Of a stretch of DNA of 64,000 nt, positions 23,701 through 36,700 are shown one piece after another (position 1 is the first letter of the stretch; each line of letters starts with the position of its first letter). Both the position numbers and the translations under genes were made by a program. Below the pieces are notes generated by a model. It worked only from the letters and a program-made list of their open reading frames with translations. It searched no databases and had not been told where the DNA came from. Source of the DNA: Gorsachius magnificus (Eukaryota; Chordata; Aves; Pelecaniformes; Ardeidae); contig CM067081.1 of NCBI GenBank assembly GCA_034008185.1, positions 20,149,821 to 20,213,820 of the forward strand. The letters run 5' to 3'.

Positions 23701-26700
23701 CAGCGGTCTCTGGCACAGAGAGAACATGTAAATAATCCCCACCGGGAATTTTGGAGTCCACTCTTACCCACCTCCCTGTCCTGGTGTTTCTTCAGTCTCT
23801 CTGCAGAAGATGGAGCTGCAGAAAGCAAGCTCTTTGACAGGCTGTGCATTACCCTGAGGTGCTCAGGATATGAAAGGGAAGCCAGGGTGCCTAGGAAGCC
23901 TTTTAACTCTTCACAGCCATAAACATTTCTGTTTAACTTCCAGAATCCTCCTTCCCTCAGGGGAAACTGCTGCTTATTTCTCTTACACCAATGGATGTGA
24001 GTGCGGGCCTGTTATTACTGGCACTCCCTTCCCATGGATGCATTTTTCTTGGTTCCAGAGACTCTAGTAAATTCTGAATTTTTAAAATGGAAACCTGAGA
24101 CTTTTTTTGTTAGGGCCTCCTGTATTTTATGTGAGTAGAGGAGTTCTCTCTTCCAGTACATTTTCCATCACCAGGGCCTTGAGCCTCATGGACTCCTTCT
24201 TTACCTGGTACTTCATGTACAACTCTGCCCTTTCTTCAGCCATAAAATGATTGCACTAATGAGAAAATAAAAGTCACTGACTACCTGTAAAACAAAATTA
24301 TATAGTAAATTAAGAAAAGCAGAGAACAAGGCAGAGGTAAATAACTGCTCTTTCCCTGCCTTTATGAGAGATGAGTCCCAGGCATAAAATCCGCATCCCA
24401 AACGCAGGCAGGAAGAAGAGCTGTGAGGCATAGATGTCCAGAGGGTTTTGGTTTGTCCAGGTGCTTCTGTGATGTTTCCCAGCCCGACCCATACCCTCCC
24501 GGACCCTGCCTTCTCCTGGGACGCAGAGCCACGGCTTACACAGGCAATTGCTGTGTTAGTGACAGGACTGAAACTGGTGTCTCCAAAGCCTGTGGGACAT
24601 CTGGACCATGCCACAAGCTGAGCAGGGATAGAAAGTATTTTCTCATCTTGCTGGTTTGCTGTGTGGTGTCCTGCTCTGTCAAATGGTGTCCAAGACCTAC
24701 CCTTCCACTTCTGCTATTCCTTCAAGGACCCTATTCTATTTTCCTTTTCTTCTAATGTTTATAAATATTTGTCCTGAAAACAGCCTTTCTGAAGTGGATG
24801 CAATCCAAATGAAGCCCAAACTCTGAACTGTCAATGTTACATCAGCTACTTAAGTCTCACTTTGAGTCGACCTCTTCCCCCTTTGTAAAGTCAGGGCAAT
24901 GCTTTCACCTTGGCATTGGCTGGCTGGGGGCTGGTGGTGCAGCTGAGCACATACCTACGTGCTTTCAGACTCCTCCGGAGCTCTCACGGGTCTCTTTGAC
25001 AGCTCTTGCCCTGCATATCACAATCTCCCAGGGTAAAAAACCAAGTACAGAGGACCCTGATCCCTGCAGGCCTGGTGGAAAGTGTGCAGTAATTGAAAGA
25101 ATAATAATACATGTCAGACGTACACAGGCTGAGGAGGTAGCAAAGGAACTTAATGAAAAAACAAATCCTAACAAGCATGGGATACTAATTTTAAGAAGTA
25201 ATTCACATATTACTTATTGCTTAAGGGCAAAATTCATGCTGCCTAACATACTTTCCCAAGTTCGCAATGCATGGTCTCTGCAACGCAATAAGCAGGTACG
25301 TTTTAACACTTTCCGTGTCCACAAAGATGTCTCTATAACCTGTGCCACATTTGATATTCACAAGGCAACAGCAGGATTTCAGGAATGCGTTTTAGTGTTG
25401 TAAAGGAGATCCCTGATGAGATCCATTTGTGTTCTCCCTCCCTGAAGGGTCCAGGCTGCCATTACCACTGTGCTGAGCAGGGAGGAGGAGGAGATGTCCG
25501 TTAACCCCTTCATTAAGTGCTGAGATGGCAGTCACAAGTCAGGGTGCATCCAGAAAAGCCAGGTGAGTAACTTTTGCAGAGCGCAGAAATCCCATTTGAA
25601 TCATGTGGGGCTGTGGATGGTACCAGCAGCAACAACACTGAGTTTTGGTGCAACTTTCCATTTCTGCAGCTCAGAGAAGCCCACAGTGATTAACCAGCCA
25701 AATCTGCCACCAGGGAAGCAGAAATTTCCATTTTAGAGGTGAGGAACACCAGAGCATGGAGGAGGCAGCCTGAGTGCCCTAACGTCAAGCAGCTGTTCCC
25801 TAGCTACAAGAAAAGTGTGATTATGAATTCTGTCGCATTCTGTCCTACCCTGAGCTGTGTGGCTGCAGGAGACCACAGCGGGGTTTATCCCACCCAACTG
25901 CCTGGTACAACACAAGACCTCCTGAAAACCAGGCATGGGGAAGCAATGTCATGGGGTGCAGAGGGAACCAGCCAGAGGGAGAGGCAAGCGCAAAGCATCT
26001 GCCAGTCCCCAGGAGCAGCTTTCCTCACGGCAGCATGCTTACACACAGAGATGGTGATAGATTGTGATGGTCTACTAAGCTGTTGTTTATAGCAGCTTCT
26101 CCATTGTCTCCCCCAGCTCCCACCAGGACACCAAGTGGACAGATGATGTCGTCAGGCATCCCCAAAGAGTTTGGTAGAAGAGCACAAGGTCACTGAGTTG
26201 CTCTACCCAAAGTCATGGCTGCAGAAGTAGCTAAGGTCTTGTTTTATCACACAAGGACAAAACGGTCCTGACTAAAGGATCCTGACGAAGGGGTGTTCCT
26301 TGGCCTAACAGGCTGCTTCTGCAGGTGAATGGTATTTGGGGTTGTTCACTTACACACAGGGGTATCTCTCGATGTGTGGTAACACCTCTGCTCAGCAATC
26401 TATATCCAGATTTCAGCCATCCCCCATGGATCATAGCCAAGACATCCCATGAGAGGAAACTCAGGGAAAGAATTAATGGATGTTTACTGAAGAACAGTAA
26501 AAATGTAGAAATGTTAGCCAGAACTGGACTTCCAACATCCCTGGCTTGTCACAGTCCAAGTTCTCTTGAGGTTCTCACCACCAACCTCTCTCAGCATTAG
26601 CAGTTAATCGTGTGGGAGAGGAAAGAAACAAATATCTCAAAAATCAAATTACCATGCAAACCAGAAGGCAAAGAATATATCGCATGAGATAAATCTTCAT

Positions 26701-27105
26701 GTATAGAACTGCCAATGTGCAAAAGAGAAACCAATTAGTTTTCTACAAACATCAGAGCATATTTCAAATGATGTTGAGTTTCTTTCCATTTTCAATTCTT
26801 TTCTCCCCCCTTTTTTCTTTCTTCCCCATTTGCCCCTCCAAATTTCATTTTGGTAAATATTTCTCCTTGTTGCTTAGATAACCGTATCTGATTGCAGAGG
26901 CTTGAAGCATAACCAATGATGAAAGACTACCTGAGGGATACTGGAGCGTGTACGCCACAGGGGTGTGGACACAAACCCCTGAAATATGCTGGCAGTATGA
27001 CCAGAGTTGTTCTACCTGTAGGTTAAGTTAAGATAAGAACTCGCTTGCCAGCTGCACAGGGGATTAGACCAAAATGAATCCCTCGTCGTTGTTAAAAATC
27101 CACCA
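20772..27105. other. Intergenic DNA with one short hexamer repeat
   Basis: No coding exon or transposon is recognisable apart from the CTCCCT repeat listed separately. The longest open frame in the window (24,834-25,403, plus, 189 codons) lies here. It has no recognisable domain and its length is within chance for 64 kb read in six frames. Confidence 0.55.
22258..22288. repeat. (CTCCCT)n hexanucleotide microsatellite
   Basis: About five tandem copies of CTCCCT, followed by AG. The array is pure and so may vary in length between individuals. Confidence 0.93.
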
Positions 27106-27109
27106 GGAC

Positions 27110-27610
27110 TGTTGGCTTGAGATGGGTCAGAGCCTGCAGGTTGGGGAGCCAGGAGGGGGTTGAGCCCCCCCACCTCCTCCAACACCAAAATTGATGATGA
27201 GCCTCTGTCCCAACAGTGCAGCTCCAGCCGGGAGGGTGGGAGGAGAGGGTCAGCCCTACCAGCCAGGACTGGGGCTTTTGCTCCAGGTGGGCTTTTTGGC
27301 TCGGGGCTGGCACCGTTTCAGCAGGTCCTCCTGCACCTAACGCTGCCTCTTCTTGGCAGGCTTCAAAATCGCTCAAAGCTCATGGTCCCCAGTGGGTGCT
27401 GGGGTGGCATGTGGTGGCAGGCAGTGGGGGGGAGGCGGTGGCCACCCCCCGGCACCAGCCAGCCCTCCAGGGGGGTTTTAAAGGCAGTCAAACACGTCTG
27501 TTCAGGGCGCCGCCAGTGAGGCACGGGAAGAGCAGATGAGTAATGGCCCCAGACTGGCCTAGTTAGCGCCAGGGCGGCTTTGCTACGTCCCCGCAGCGAC
27601 GGTGAACAGG
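27110..27610. promoter_or_regulatory. GC-rich patch, possible regulatory element
   Basis: About 0.5 kb clearly richer in G+C than its surroundings, with CpGs concentrated near 27,505-27,605 (GGGCGCCGCC, GTCCCCGCAGCGACGG). It is much weaker than the island at 11 kb. It could be a distal control element, the start of an unknown non-coding RNA, or plain GC-rich DNA. No gene is visible beside it. Confidence 0.25.
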
Positions 27611-29020
27611 AGAGAAGGACCAGTTCTTGCTGGAGCAGAGGACATGGAGAGAAAAGCTTCCCCTCCCTCAGAGATGCTGAGTGGGCGTCTCCCCTCCCCT
27701 TCACACATGAGGAGGGCTTGGGTTTTGCATAGGGAAGAAATAATTAGAAAATACCGCTACAGCATGAGAACTGGCACTTCTTGCATAGCACCTTCATACA
27801 GAACCATCTCAAAATTTTTTACAGACGCCAAGCAAAGTCCAAGGCATGGCCATGCAACGCTGTATATGGGTTTGCAGGATGTTGCAAGTGTTGGCTGATG
27901 ATAGCTGCCCTCTTTGAAAAGCCAGGGCTGCTTGGTTCACCTGGAGTGTGTGAAAATCTCTGCAAACAACACAAGCCATCAGAAGATGTCAAATCAAAAC
28001 CAGCTCCCACCGTACATTTATAATCCTGCAGATTATCGATAGAAGAAACAAAAAATCATCTTGAAGTAGCCAAGTGCTCTAATAAAAAGACCTAATTAAA
28101 AAAAACCCCAAACCTAATAACAACTAATAAAAAGTGTTCTTGACAATGAAAACTTGCATGATTTCTATGCCAGGCTCCTGTTCGTTTGATGCCCCTGTGC
28201 TGGCAGTACTGGATTGGTGCCAGGGTGCCTACACCCACTTTCTGATTGCACGGCTCCTCCAGCACAGCCCGGGGCAGGGTCCGTCCTGCCCCAGGCACAG
28301 CCAAAGCGCGGACAGGCACTGGTGGAGAGCATCCCTCAGTGGATGGCTTGAGGGTTTGAGAGGCTCCAGCGTTAAAGGTAACTCCCAGTAGAATGCTATG
28401 GCCACAGACATACTGTTTTTAATGCTTAAAAGCTATCTAATGCTTAATTCCTCTGTTCAGTTCTACCTGTGGCTCTATACCTCTGACGTTAATGCAGCTG
28501 CCAGTAAAATGACATAGAGTGTTTAAGCTTTCCTTGCTATTAATCAGGACAGGAACAGTAGCTTTCTGTGGGTTTGTAAGTGCCCACACCACAGACCTGT
28601 ACTATCTCAGCTACTATCTCATCAGGTATTACAACATCATGGGACGATTGCTGTTTTTCTTCAGACTTAGACTTTTTGACCCATTTTTAATGCTGGAATT
28701 CCTCACGGCAAGGCTGTTGCTTGGGCCGTGCAGCAGGCTTGCAGCAGGCGTCCACTGACAGCGGTGACATGGATTGCGGTGCTCATCCGCCAGAAAACTG
28801 GGAAGAGAGCATTGCTCCAAATGGGGCAATGGCGGTGGATATGTGCAGGGAGGGAAGACTTTTTTGCTGCCAAGTGTGGAGCCAAGGCCTTGGCCATAGC
28901 TTGCATCCAGCAGGGAACACGCAGCTCCCGGCCTGGGGAGGGAGCGGGAGCAGAGGGTGACTCACAGCCCAGCCCAGGCTTCCCTCTGTGCCAGCCACAA
29001 GTGCTGGGCAGCAGATTTCA

Positions 29021-29042
29021 GGGAGGAGGAGGAGGAGGAGGA
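29021..29042. repeat. (GGA)n trinucleotide repeat
   Basis: About seven tandem GGA units, purine-only on the plus strand, in a GC-rich neighbourhood. Confidence 0.9.
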
Positions 29043-32000
29043 CAAAGCCACTTATCATCCACTCCCTGCCCTCCACCCATTTGCTGTCTACTCATCTAGA
29101 CAGGGGTGAAAATAACAGCATGCAAGAGCAAGGGCAATAGGTGCAGGCAGCCTGGGCGGGAGGTCCACACGTGCTGGAGTTCATCTGGGATCACCTGCAA
29201 GCCCAGTGTGGGCTGCCCTGGCATGGCAGGAAATTGGTCTGAGAAGGACTGGGAGAAGATAAGTCTTGTCTTCTTTCCTCTAACACAGAAGTAAGCATCA
29301 ATTCGGTGTGATTTAATATTGAATGAATTAACTGGGTCCTGGTCTGGACATGGTGCTTGCAGACCTGGGCAAAGTGAGGAGCATTCAAGGAACACAAGAG
29401 TCAGGAGAAATATAGACTAAGGGATTCAAAAGGAAAAACAGGGGAACTTGGCTCATTTAGTCCAAAAAAAGAGTATTAGGAACAAAGATGGAAACAATCC
29501 TCTAACACATAAAACCTTCTTAAGGAGATGATAGTTTTCTATTATCTATGGAGACAAAGACATGAAGAAATTGGTTTTCCCTCTGCAACAAGGAGTGTTT
29601 TGACTGGCTACTAGGGAACATTTCCAAAATGTACAAGGTGTGGAGCAGGGGGAGAGGCTGGAGAATCCCTGTCCAGAGAGGTTTTTCAGGAGTCCTTAGA
29701 CAAAACTCCCCATGATGTCTGCCTGCACTGCGGGTGCCTGTGGGCAGGGGTCTGGCAGGGCTCGCGGCAGGCAGGGGGTGCCTCAGTGCAGAGGTTTACA
29801 TTTCATTGCCTGAAACACAGCATTAAGTATTCTTGGCAAGAGTCATAGCTTGGCTTGAACAAGCATTTGATAAAACCCATAAAGCTAAACAAGGATTACT
29901 GCTCTATAAGAAAGTGTTGAACACCAAGTATGCCCCACTTTCTATGATCTAAACCATGTTAATTCTCTAAGCGCAATCCGTAACATATCTGGAGCCAACT
30001 ATTTCCATCTACTTCTAGACAATGTTAAATGAGATATTGTTTTAATTTTGCTGAGCCAGACAAAGATAATACCCCCAGGAATAGGTTGCTAAGTGATAAA
30101 GATTTGCAAAACATAAATACTTACACAAAGGAAGTTATTAATTCAGGACATTCTTTACATATCACCTCTAAAATCTTTTCAGCTGTAGCCTATTATGCAC
30201 CTTTATCTCACAGCATACTCTCTTTATTTGTCTTACAACCAATTCTGTTAATCTGCGGGGCTTTTTCAAGCTTACATCTCTAATTTACCCAGCCTTCTGC
30301 CTGCTGCAGCCATCCTCACTCTGGAATAACACCCACAGACCCACCACACAGGGCCAGACACATCTGATACCAAAGAAAGGTTTCAAAGAATGGTTCCATG
30401 TACCACTGTCTGTTCAACACTGGTGGCCAAGGCACTTCTCCATTTGCCATCATCCCTTGGGGAATTAGTGGTGCAGAGTGAAGCTCCTGCAAACTTGGCA
30501 TCCCCCTTTTCTTTACTAACTCCTGCTGCAGCATGGCAACATTTTCCCCTTTGCCTTAGATGAAGACCTCGGAGATGAGAGGCTGTAAATCCAAGCTGGC
30601 AAAAATTATGCTTGCAGGGCAATGGAGAGTGTGGTCACTAATTTAGATATGACTGCTATTTATAATGTGTTACCTGCAGTGACCAAAGAACAGCAGATCT
30701 TCCATGGGAATACCTCTCCCAGCCCCCAAATGCCAAATCTTTGCTCATGAAAATGCTCCTGACAAGCACAGGAGCTCTACAACTCCTTGGCTGCCGTTAG
30801 CGCTTGACCTCAAACAGTGGCCTAACGGTTTGCCAATTCTTGGAAAACTGCAATCCCGTCATTTTTGTTATGACATCATTGTAATTTGTGTGTCTACAGG
30901 ATTTATTGCTTTCCCCATAAGGTGCTGCATCCTGAAGCAGATACCTCCTGCAAGGAATGAGCGCAACCAGCCCGTGGTGTCCCCCAGCTCCCTCCCTGGC
31001 TGTTGGGGTTGACTGGATTCTTCCTTGCTCACTGCTGCCTTTAAACAGACGTGAATCCACTACTTTCACCAAGGCTTCTTTCAATACTGACTCCCATCGT
31101 ATCCCTAAAGGAAGCATTGAGGTGACCCTCCACAAAATCAGGGAAGTGCAGTAAACCCTGCCTGTTGGTACCTCTTTGCACTCTGCCTATTTTTGGAGAT
31201 CTTTCCTGATGTTTCAGTGGCCTTCTCCCACTAATTGTACTACATGTCCTGCTCTGGAGCCGTTTCCCTTTTCTGTTCCCTCATCTGTCACAGCCTTGGC
31301 GTTGACACCGATCCCTCCTGACAGGTTCCCTGGTTAATTCAACACACCAGTGCTTATGTTGGGTTGGATTGTATAGTTCAGTCCTTCATCTGAGCGCTCC
31401 TTCCACTCCCTGCACCTTCACAGTGTTTGTTCCCTTATGACTAGTGTTATTGGCCTACATTCTTGACTTTATTTCCCATTTTCTTCATGACTTCCCCTTT
31501 CTAAAAGGTATGAGTGTCCACTCTTGGGGATTTCTTCATTACTTAGTGCAATGATTATGTCTCAGCAGCACTGGCTTATTCATACCTTTCCGGGAATGAT
31601 TTTTCTGTATTGCTTGCATAGCTTTACCACGTTCACTTACAGCTTTCTGCAATGCCCACCACCACACTATCTTGGGTTGCTTCCTTGAATCCTGTGGTTT
31701 TCATTGAGCTTTTTTTTTTCTCTTATAATCACCTGAAATGCTCCCAAAATATCTTTTTGGAAACCACCTTCTTAGAGCTAGCCTTTACTCACTGTGATCA
31801 AGTGTCACCCCACCTTTTTCTTGGTGTTCCTCTTGGTCTCTTTGTAAGATAAACTAATTGTTGGCTGCATGATCATTAGGTGTATGCTTGTATTAAGCAT
31901 TAGGCAATGTTGTATATTTTAATTGTTTTTAATATGCATGTTTAGAGGGATGAAGGATTTCTGATTTGTACTGACTATAACTGCATCATTTCCAAGAGAT

Positions 32001-32699
32001 ATGTATCTAAACTTCCCTAAAGGAATTCACAGACCTTTGCAACTGCTCTAAATAGCTTGTTCAGTTGCTTAACTTACACTTGGGAAAACTTTTTCAAAAA
32101 ATCTCAGCTGTGGATCAAACTCTTGATGCTTGTATATTTGCCTAGGATGAACCTTGTTCAATCTTGTAAAAGCATGAAAATTTTTTTTTCAATCTATTTC
32201 ATAAGCAGTGAGCCCAAGAGTATAGATAAGTATGTGAAAATGGTCTCCACGCCCCTAAAGAGGAACAAAGCTCAAAGCTCAAGCAGACAGTTAAAATAAC
32301 TGTCAGCCAAAATCATGGGCATTAGGAGGAGGAGATGTGGAAATATGAGCAGTAGGTGATAAATCTGCTTGGTTTATCACTGTCTAGGGTGACAGGGGTT
32401 TGGTCCCCAGTCAGGCTTTTCTACTGTGCCATGCTCAGGGCTGAGACCATGGCTTGGGTAAACAACCCCTGCTGAGGTGTCACCCTCAGATCAAGCTCCT
32501 GGGTGGCCCTTGCAGCAGTCCCCTCCACCATCCCCAGCCCACTTCCCCTGGGAGGGCAGATGGCCCAGATGGCCACCAGCCTCCACTGAGAGCCGCTGCA
32601 CCAGCTGGGGGGAAACAGCAACACAAAGATGCTGTTGAGAAGTGAGGGGGTGGCTGAAAGGAAGGGGAAAATGTAGGGACCCCCAAACAAGCATGGATT

Positions 32700-32717
32700 A
32701 AAAAAAAAAAAAAAAAA
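32700..32717. repeat. Poly-A run
   Basis: About 18 adenines followed by GATATGG. No clear retroposon body is seen to its left. Confidence 0.9.
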
Positions 32718-33413
32718 GATATGGAGTATTAGGGCAGGAACTCCTCTCTGCTAGGAGAAAGCACACTGTGTATGAATAAATGGCTGAGAGAAGCAATGAG
32801 AGCGGCCCAGGACCATTGCCCATCCTCCTGGGCAGTGAAGGGAGCTGCTGGCACAGACCCAAGAATGACCATGTGCAGGCTCCCTCCATCCCAGGCTGCG
32901 CTCGGGCTGTTACTGAGCACTGCACTGTCTGCTGTGCTACCCATTAGGTTATTGCTGAAGGTGAAAACTTACTGTCATAAAATCTCCCTAATAAATCTTC
33001 CTTCATTAAGTCAGCTTGCAATTTAGTTGTTGAGACTATACTTTCTCCACCCAGCTACTGTTGTTTTCCCAGGTGTGCGAGTTGGGGATTTTGACCAAGG
33101 ATGGAGGATACCACTAAATTTGTGTGACTGTACCTGGTGCCATATCCAGACCAAGAAAAAGACTCATAAAAGGAGAAGCACTTATTAAGCATTTCATAAT
33201 TTTCCCCCAAAAGGAATAAAGAAGAGGAACAGGTGTTGCAGGTTTGCCAAAAATAGTTTTCTCCAGGGGAAACTGTAGGATATACCACAAAAACCATGTG
33301 AAAATAATAGTTCAAGTAACAAAAAGAGTAAGGATTCCCTGAGAAAACCATGTTTGGAAGGACGGTCTTTGCCAAACAGGCCTGGAAACCAGCAAAAATA
33401 TATCTCATGGCTG

Positions 33414-33473
33414 GAGAATATAAAGAAAGAATATGCAGTATATGAGAATATAAAGAAAGAATATGCAGAATAT
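33414..33473. repeat. 30-bp tandem duplication (two copies)
   Basis: Two head-to-tail copies that both start GAGAATATAAAGAAAGAATA and differ only near their ends (GCAGTATAT versus GCAGAATAT). The near identity points to a recent duplication. It lies in a minus-strand open frame of 181 codons that I do not call a gene. Confidence 0.9.
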
Positions 33474-33744
33474 GCTGGAGGGAACGGGGGCTCAGAGAAG
33501 CTGCACCAGTAAGAGTGATAAAAGTGTGGGCAGGATGCAGCAGCCTGGTACCACGATGTGTGCTGCCTGCGGTGGGGTCTCTGCCCCTCAGGGAAGACAA
33601 GGATTTGACAAGGAAACTAACAGGAGCCAGAGGGTGGAAGAGCTGCCCTGGGAGCCTAAAAAGGGGACATGATGTACCCCATTATGGGGACCCTGCTTGC
33701 CACCAGGGCCCTGCTTCTACCACCCTGTGCCTTCTAGGTCCAAA

Positions 33745-33768
33745 TATAAAACCCCTGTGGTATAAAAA
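33745..33768 (+). promoter_or_regulatory. Tandem TATA-like boxes, possible old promoter or LTR
   Basis: TATAAA at 33,745 and TATAAAAA at 33,761, about 16 bases apart, in a GC-balanced context and followed by a stretch containing GGCGCCGAGTCGAC. The arrangement resembles the core promoter of a retroviral LTR, but I could not find paired TG/CA ends or a target-site duplication. Chance is a real alternative. Confidence 0.2.
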
Positions 33769-33779
33769 GGCCTTCTGCC

Positions 33780-36700
33780 AGTAACTTTGTTTCAAGGCTC
33801 ACAGAGCTGTTGATCACCGATGATCTCAGCAGGCGCCGAGTCGACAGATAACTACTGAGTCTGCCATAAAACAGGCAGCAGCTTCATCTTGGAACATACC
33901 ATGAGATTAAATCAGAGAAGCCAAACATCACTGTCAACGGAGACAATTGGGAAAAAGCTGCATTTGGCTCTCCACCACCAGCAGCAGACAGCGCTCTCCC
34001 AGGAGGAATGTGAGTCAGAGGAGCTGCTGCCAATGGGCAACGGGGCTCTGCCTGGGGAATGACCAAACAGGCCCTTGAGATGCCAACCACGATCAAGCAG
34101 GGTCCAGATGGCCAGAGGCTGGTGTTTGGATCCCATCAATTGAGCGAAAAAAAAATCAGTAGTTGCCACAAACTCAGTTTGCCTGTAGAGGCTGGAGCAG
34201 GAGGTTGGTACATCTGGGTAGCAATTAATCCACACGTGTAGCTTTGAAATTAAAGATGATCCTCTGAATAGCTGAGAAACATCAATAATAAACAAACATC
34301 GGAAGAGACTAATGTGGAAACAGAGGTGAATGGTAAATGGCAAATGACAATTCAAAGGAAGGTTTAAAAAAAAAGGGAAAAAGAAGAAATATAACAAAGT
34401 GTAACATATAACCATATGGCTACAAGAGCTTGGAAATCATGCCGAGGATCATATATTTTAAAAGGGCTGGAAAATACAAGGTCTTGCTTCCCTCAGAGAA
34501 ACTTAGTGAGGAAACATATCCAAGAAGGAGGAGTTATGAGAAGCAACCAAAGTAATGCAGTTCCAGTGCCACCATCAAAAATAAGCTCACTGAGTTACCC
34601 AAAGTAGGAGACAGCTACGGACCTAATGCTAAAAAACCCAGGCTTCCCATGGTAGCTGAGCTTTATTCAGTTCTGGTCTTTGTGCTTTCCTAATATAAAC
34701 AAGGGGATCATGTATTGTTCTAGAAGTCTCTCAACACTGCCTTAATTAGGCAGCTTCCAAATTATCTTTGTTGTTTATGCCATATTACTCATAAATCATG
34801 ACCACAGTCATATTCAGGCCCTTCTTGCAGGCTCTAACATCCAGTGGTGATCACTTCTGCCTTTTAATTATGATAATATAGGTTTCTGAGCCTTTGATGT
34901 GACCACCTGAAGAAGGTCCTACAACTACACACGTCTTGGCAGAAGAGCCACATGCTGCTGATAAGACAAGTATTTGTCTCACAGCAAGTTCTCAAGCTTT
35001 CCTCACGCTGAAGTGATGCCATCAGATGGGTGGCAGCTGGCGGAAACCTGCATTAGGGAAAATCAGAAAAGCTGCATCAGAGGTCATGGAAAAGAGACCC
35101 TGGACCAGCACAGTGCTAAGGCAGAGGGACCTCACTTAGCTATTTCAGGTAAATTATCTTGAAAGGAAAAAATTGATTTTACAGGTGAATAGTCCTTGTT
35201 AGCCTAATAGAATAGAACAGAAGCTTGTTAGCCTGGAAGACAGGCAAATGAGGATGAACTATTGACATCCGTCTCTAGCTGTGCAAAGGCTGTAGCTGGG
35301 CTTCCTAAAACTGTATTTTATATTTTTATTTGCTCACATATCCTCATTTTTGATAGCTTTTGTTTGTAAATCACAGGCTAGAGAAGTACGATGTTGTCTC
35401 TTCCAGCAGTTGAAGCTATATACAGACTTTAAAAGTCAGACTTCTGTCTGACCTCTACTATGCACTGATAGAGATTTGATAGGGAGGGACGATATTTGTA
35501 ATTAAGTTCTTTCCTAAAAAAGGAAAATCAAAAGGAAATGCAAGAAACATTTCTGGTTTACAGAATCACACAATGTGACTTCATGCTACTCCATAAACTT
35601 CTGCATGATACGGATTGGGCACTGGCACTGCCCGTTCGGTTAAATTGCCTGGTTGCACAATTCCCTATTTCCACCACCCCGTACATTTGAAATGGCACTA
35701 TTACATCTTTCCATTACTGCATGGGTTTGAAACGACACTGCTGAGTAATATCAGAAAGTCTGGCTTTGCAGTCATAAGGTGCTCTGGAATGTGGAAAGCT
35801 CCGCACTTCTTGGTCTGCCGCCTTTGTATTATAGCGGTAATTCCAATAACTTGTTCTTAACTGCACAGAAATATTTTCTATATTACTACTAAGATCTCAG
35901 TAGAAAGATTGCACCCCATTAAGTTTTTAAGTAGAGCTTAAAAAGAAAATACAAGCTCCACAGCAACACATCTGGGCGTAAAGCTGAGTGGTAATTTTGC
36001 TACACAACTGCTGCCGCTGCTGCGTGCAGGAGCAACGCAGGCATTAACAACTTGTCTGTGCCACCCGGAAACTGCCAAGGTTTTCAACGAGGCAGAGGCT
36101 GTAGCAAAGCACAAGGCAATGGTAAATCATTCCCACTGGTAATGCTAGCTTTAATTTATGTATAAATGATTATTGGGCAAGACAAAGAAGAAAAAAAAAA
36201 ACCACCCCAAAAATGATTTCTCTTTCAGAAGAACCAGTTGTATCAAGACAGTTCCCAGGAACTCCTGGCTGAACGACAACCTCATTTCTTAAGTAATATC
36301 AGACTGACAGCAAGGATTTTCCAGCCTCATCACCTGCTCCCCGGGCTGCAAAAAAATGCCTCTATTGTGTTCCTTAGGTGTATTATCTCTTTAAAGCAGA
36401 CTAAGAACAAGCAGCCATGGCTTCATATGGAAAGTATGTAGTGATACAATACTGGAAAAATTAGTGCAAGGCCTGATGTTAAAGTTTAAAGACACCACGA
36501 ATGCAAAGGAAGGTTTTTTACAGTGTTTTAAATTACAGATGCTTTTTAATGTTTTCTGTTAAAAAACATCTCCTTTTGTTGTGCTGACATAGAGGTGTTG
36601 GACACTTACGGAGGCCTTGGGCGGTACATTAATACTGTAACAGTAGTCATCATCCAGGTTTAATCTAAACAGAACAAAAATTGGGCCAAATTTACAGCTC

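Larger units (their letters stand above)
27620..33410. other. Intergenic DNA, mostly unrecognised
   Basis: It holds a short GGA repeat (29,021-29,042) and an A run (about 32,700-32,717). AT-rich stretches such as 30,000-30,250 look compositionally smooth, as conserved non-coding elements often do, but conservation cannot be judged here. No exon or transposon is recognised. Confidence 0.5.

Noticed and set aside
24834..25403. Longest open frame in the window (189 codons, plus)
   Set aside because: No recognisable domain and no splice or promoter context; about one frame of this length is expected by chance in 64 kb over six frames.
33055..33600. Minus-strand open frame of 181 codons
   Set aside because: Low-complexity product spanning the 30-bp tandem duplication, with no family motif; chance or part of an unknown repeat is more likely.
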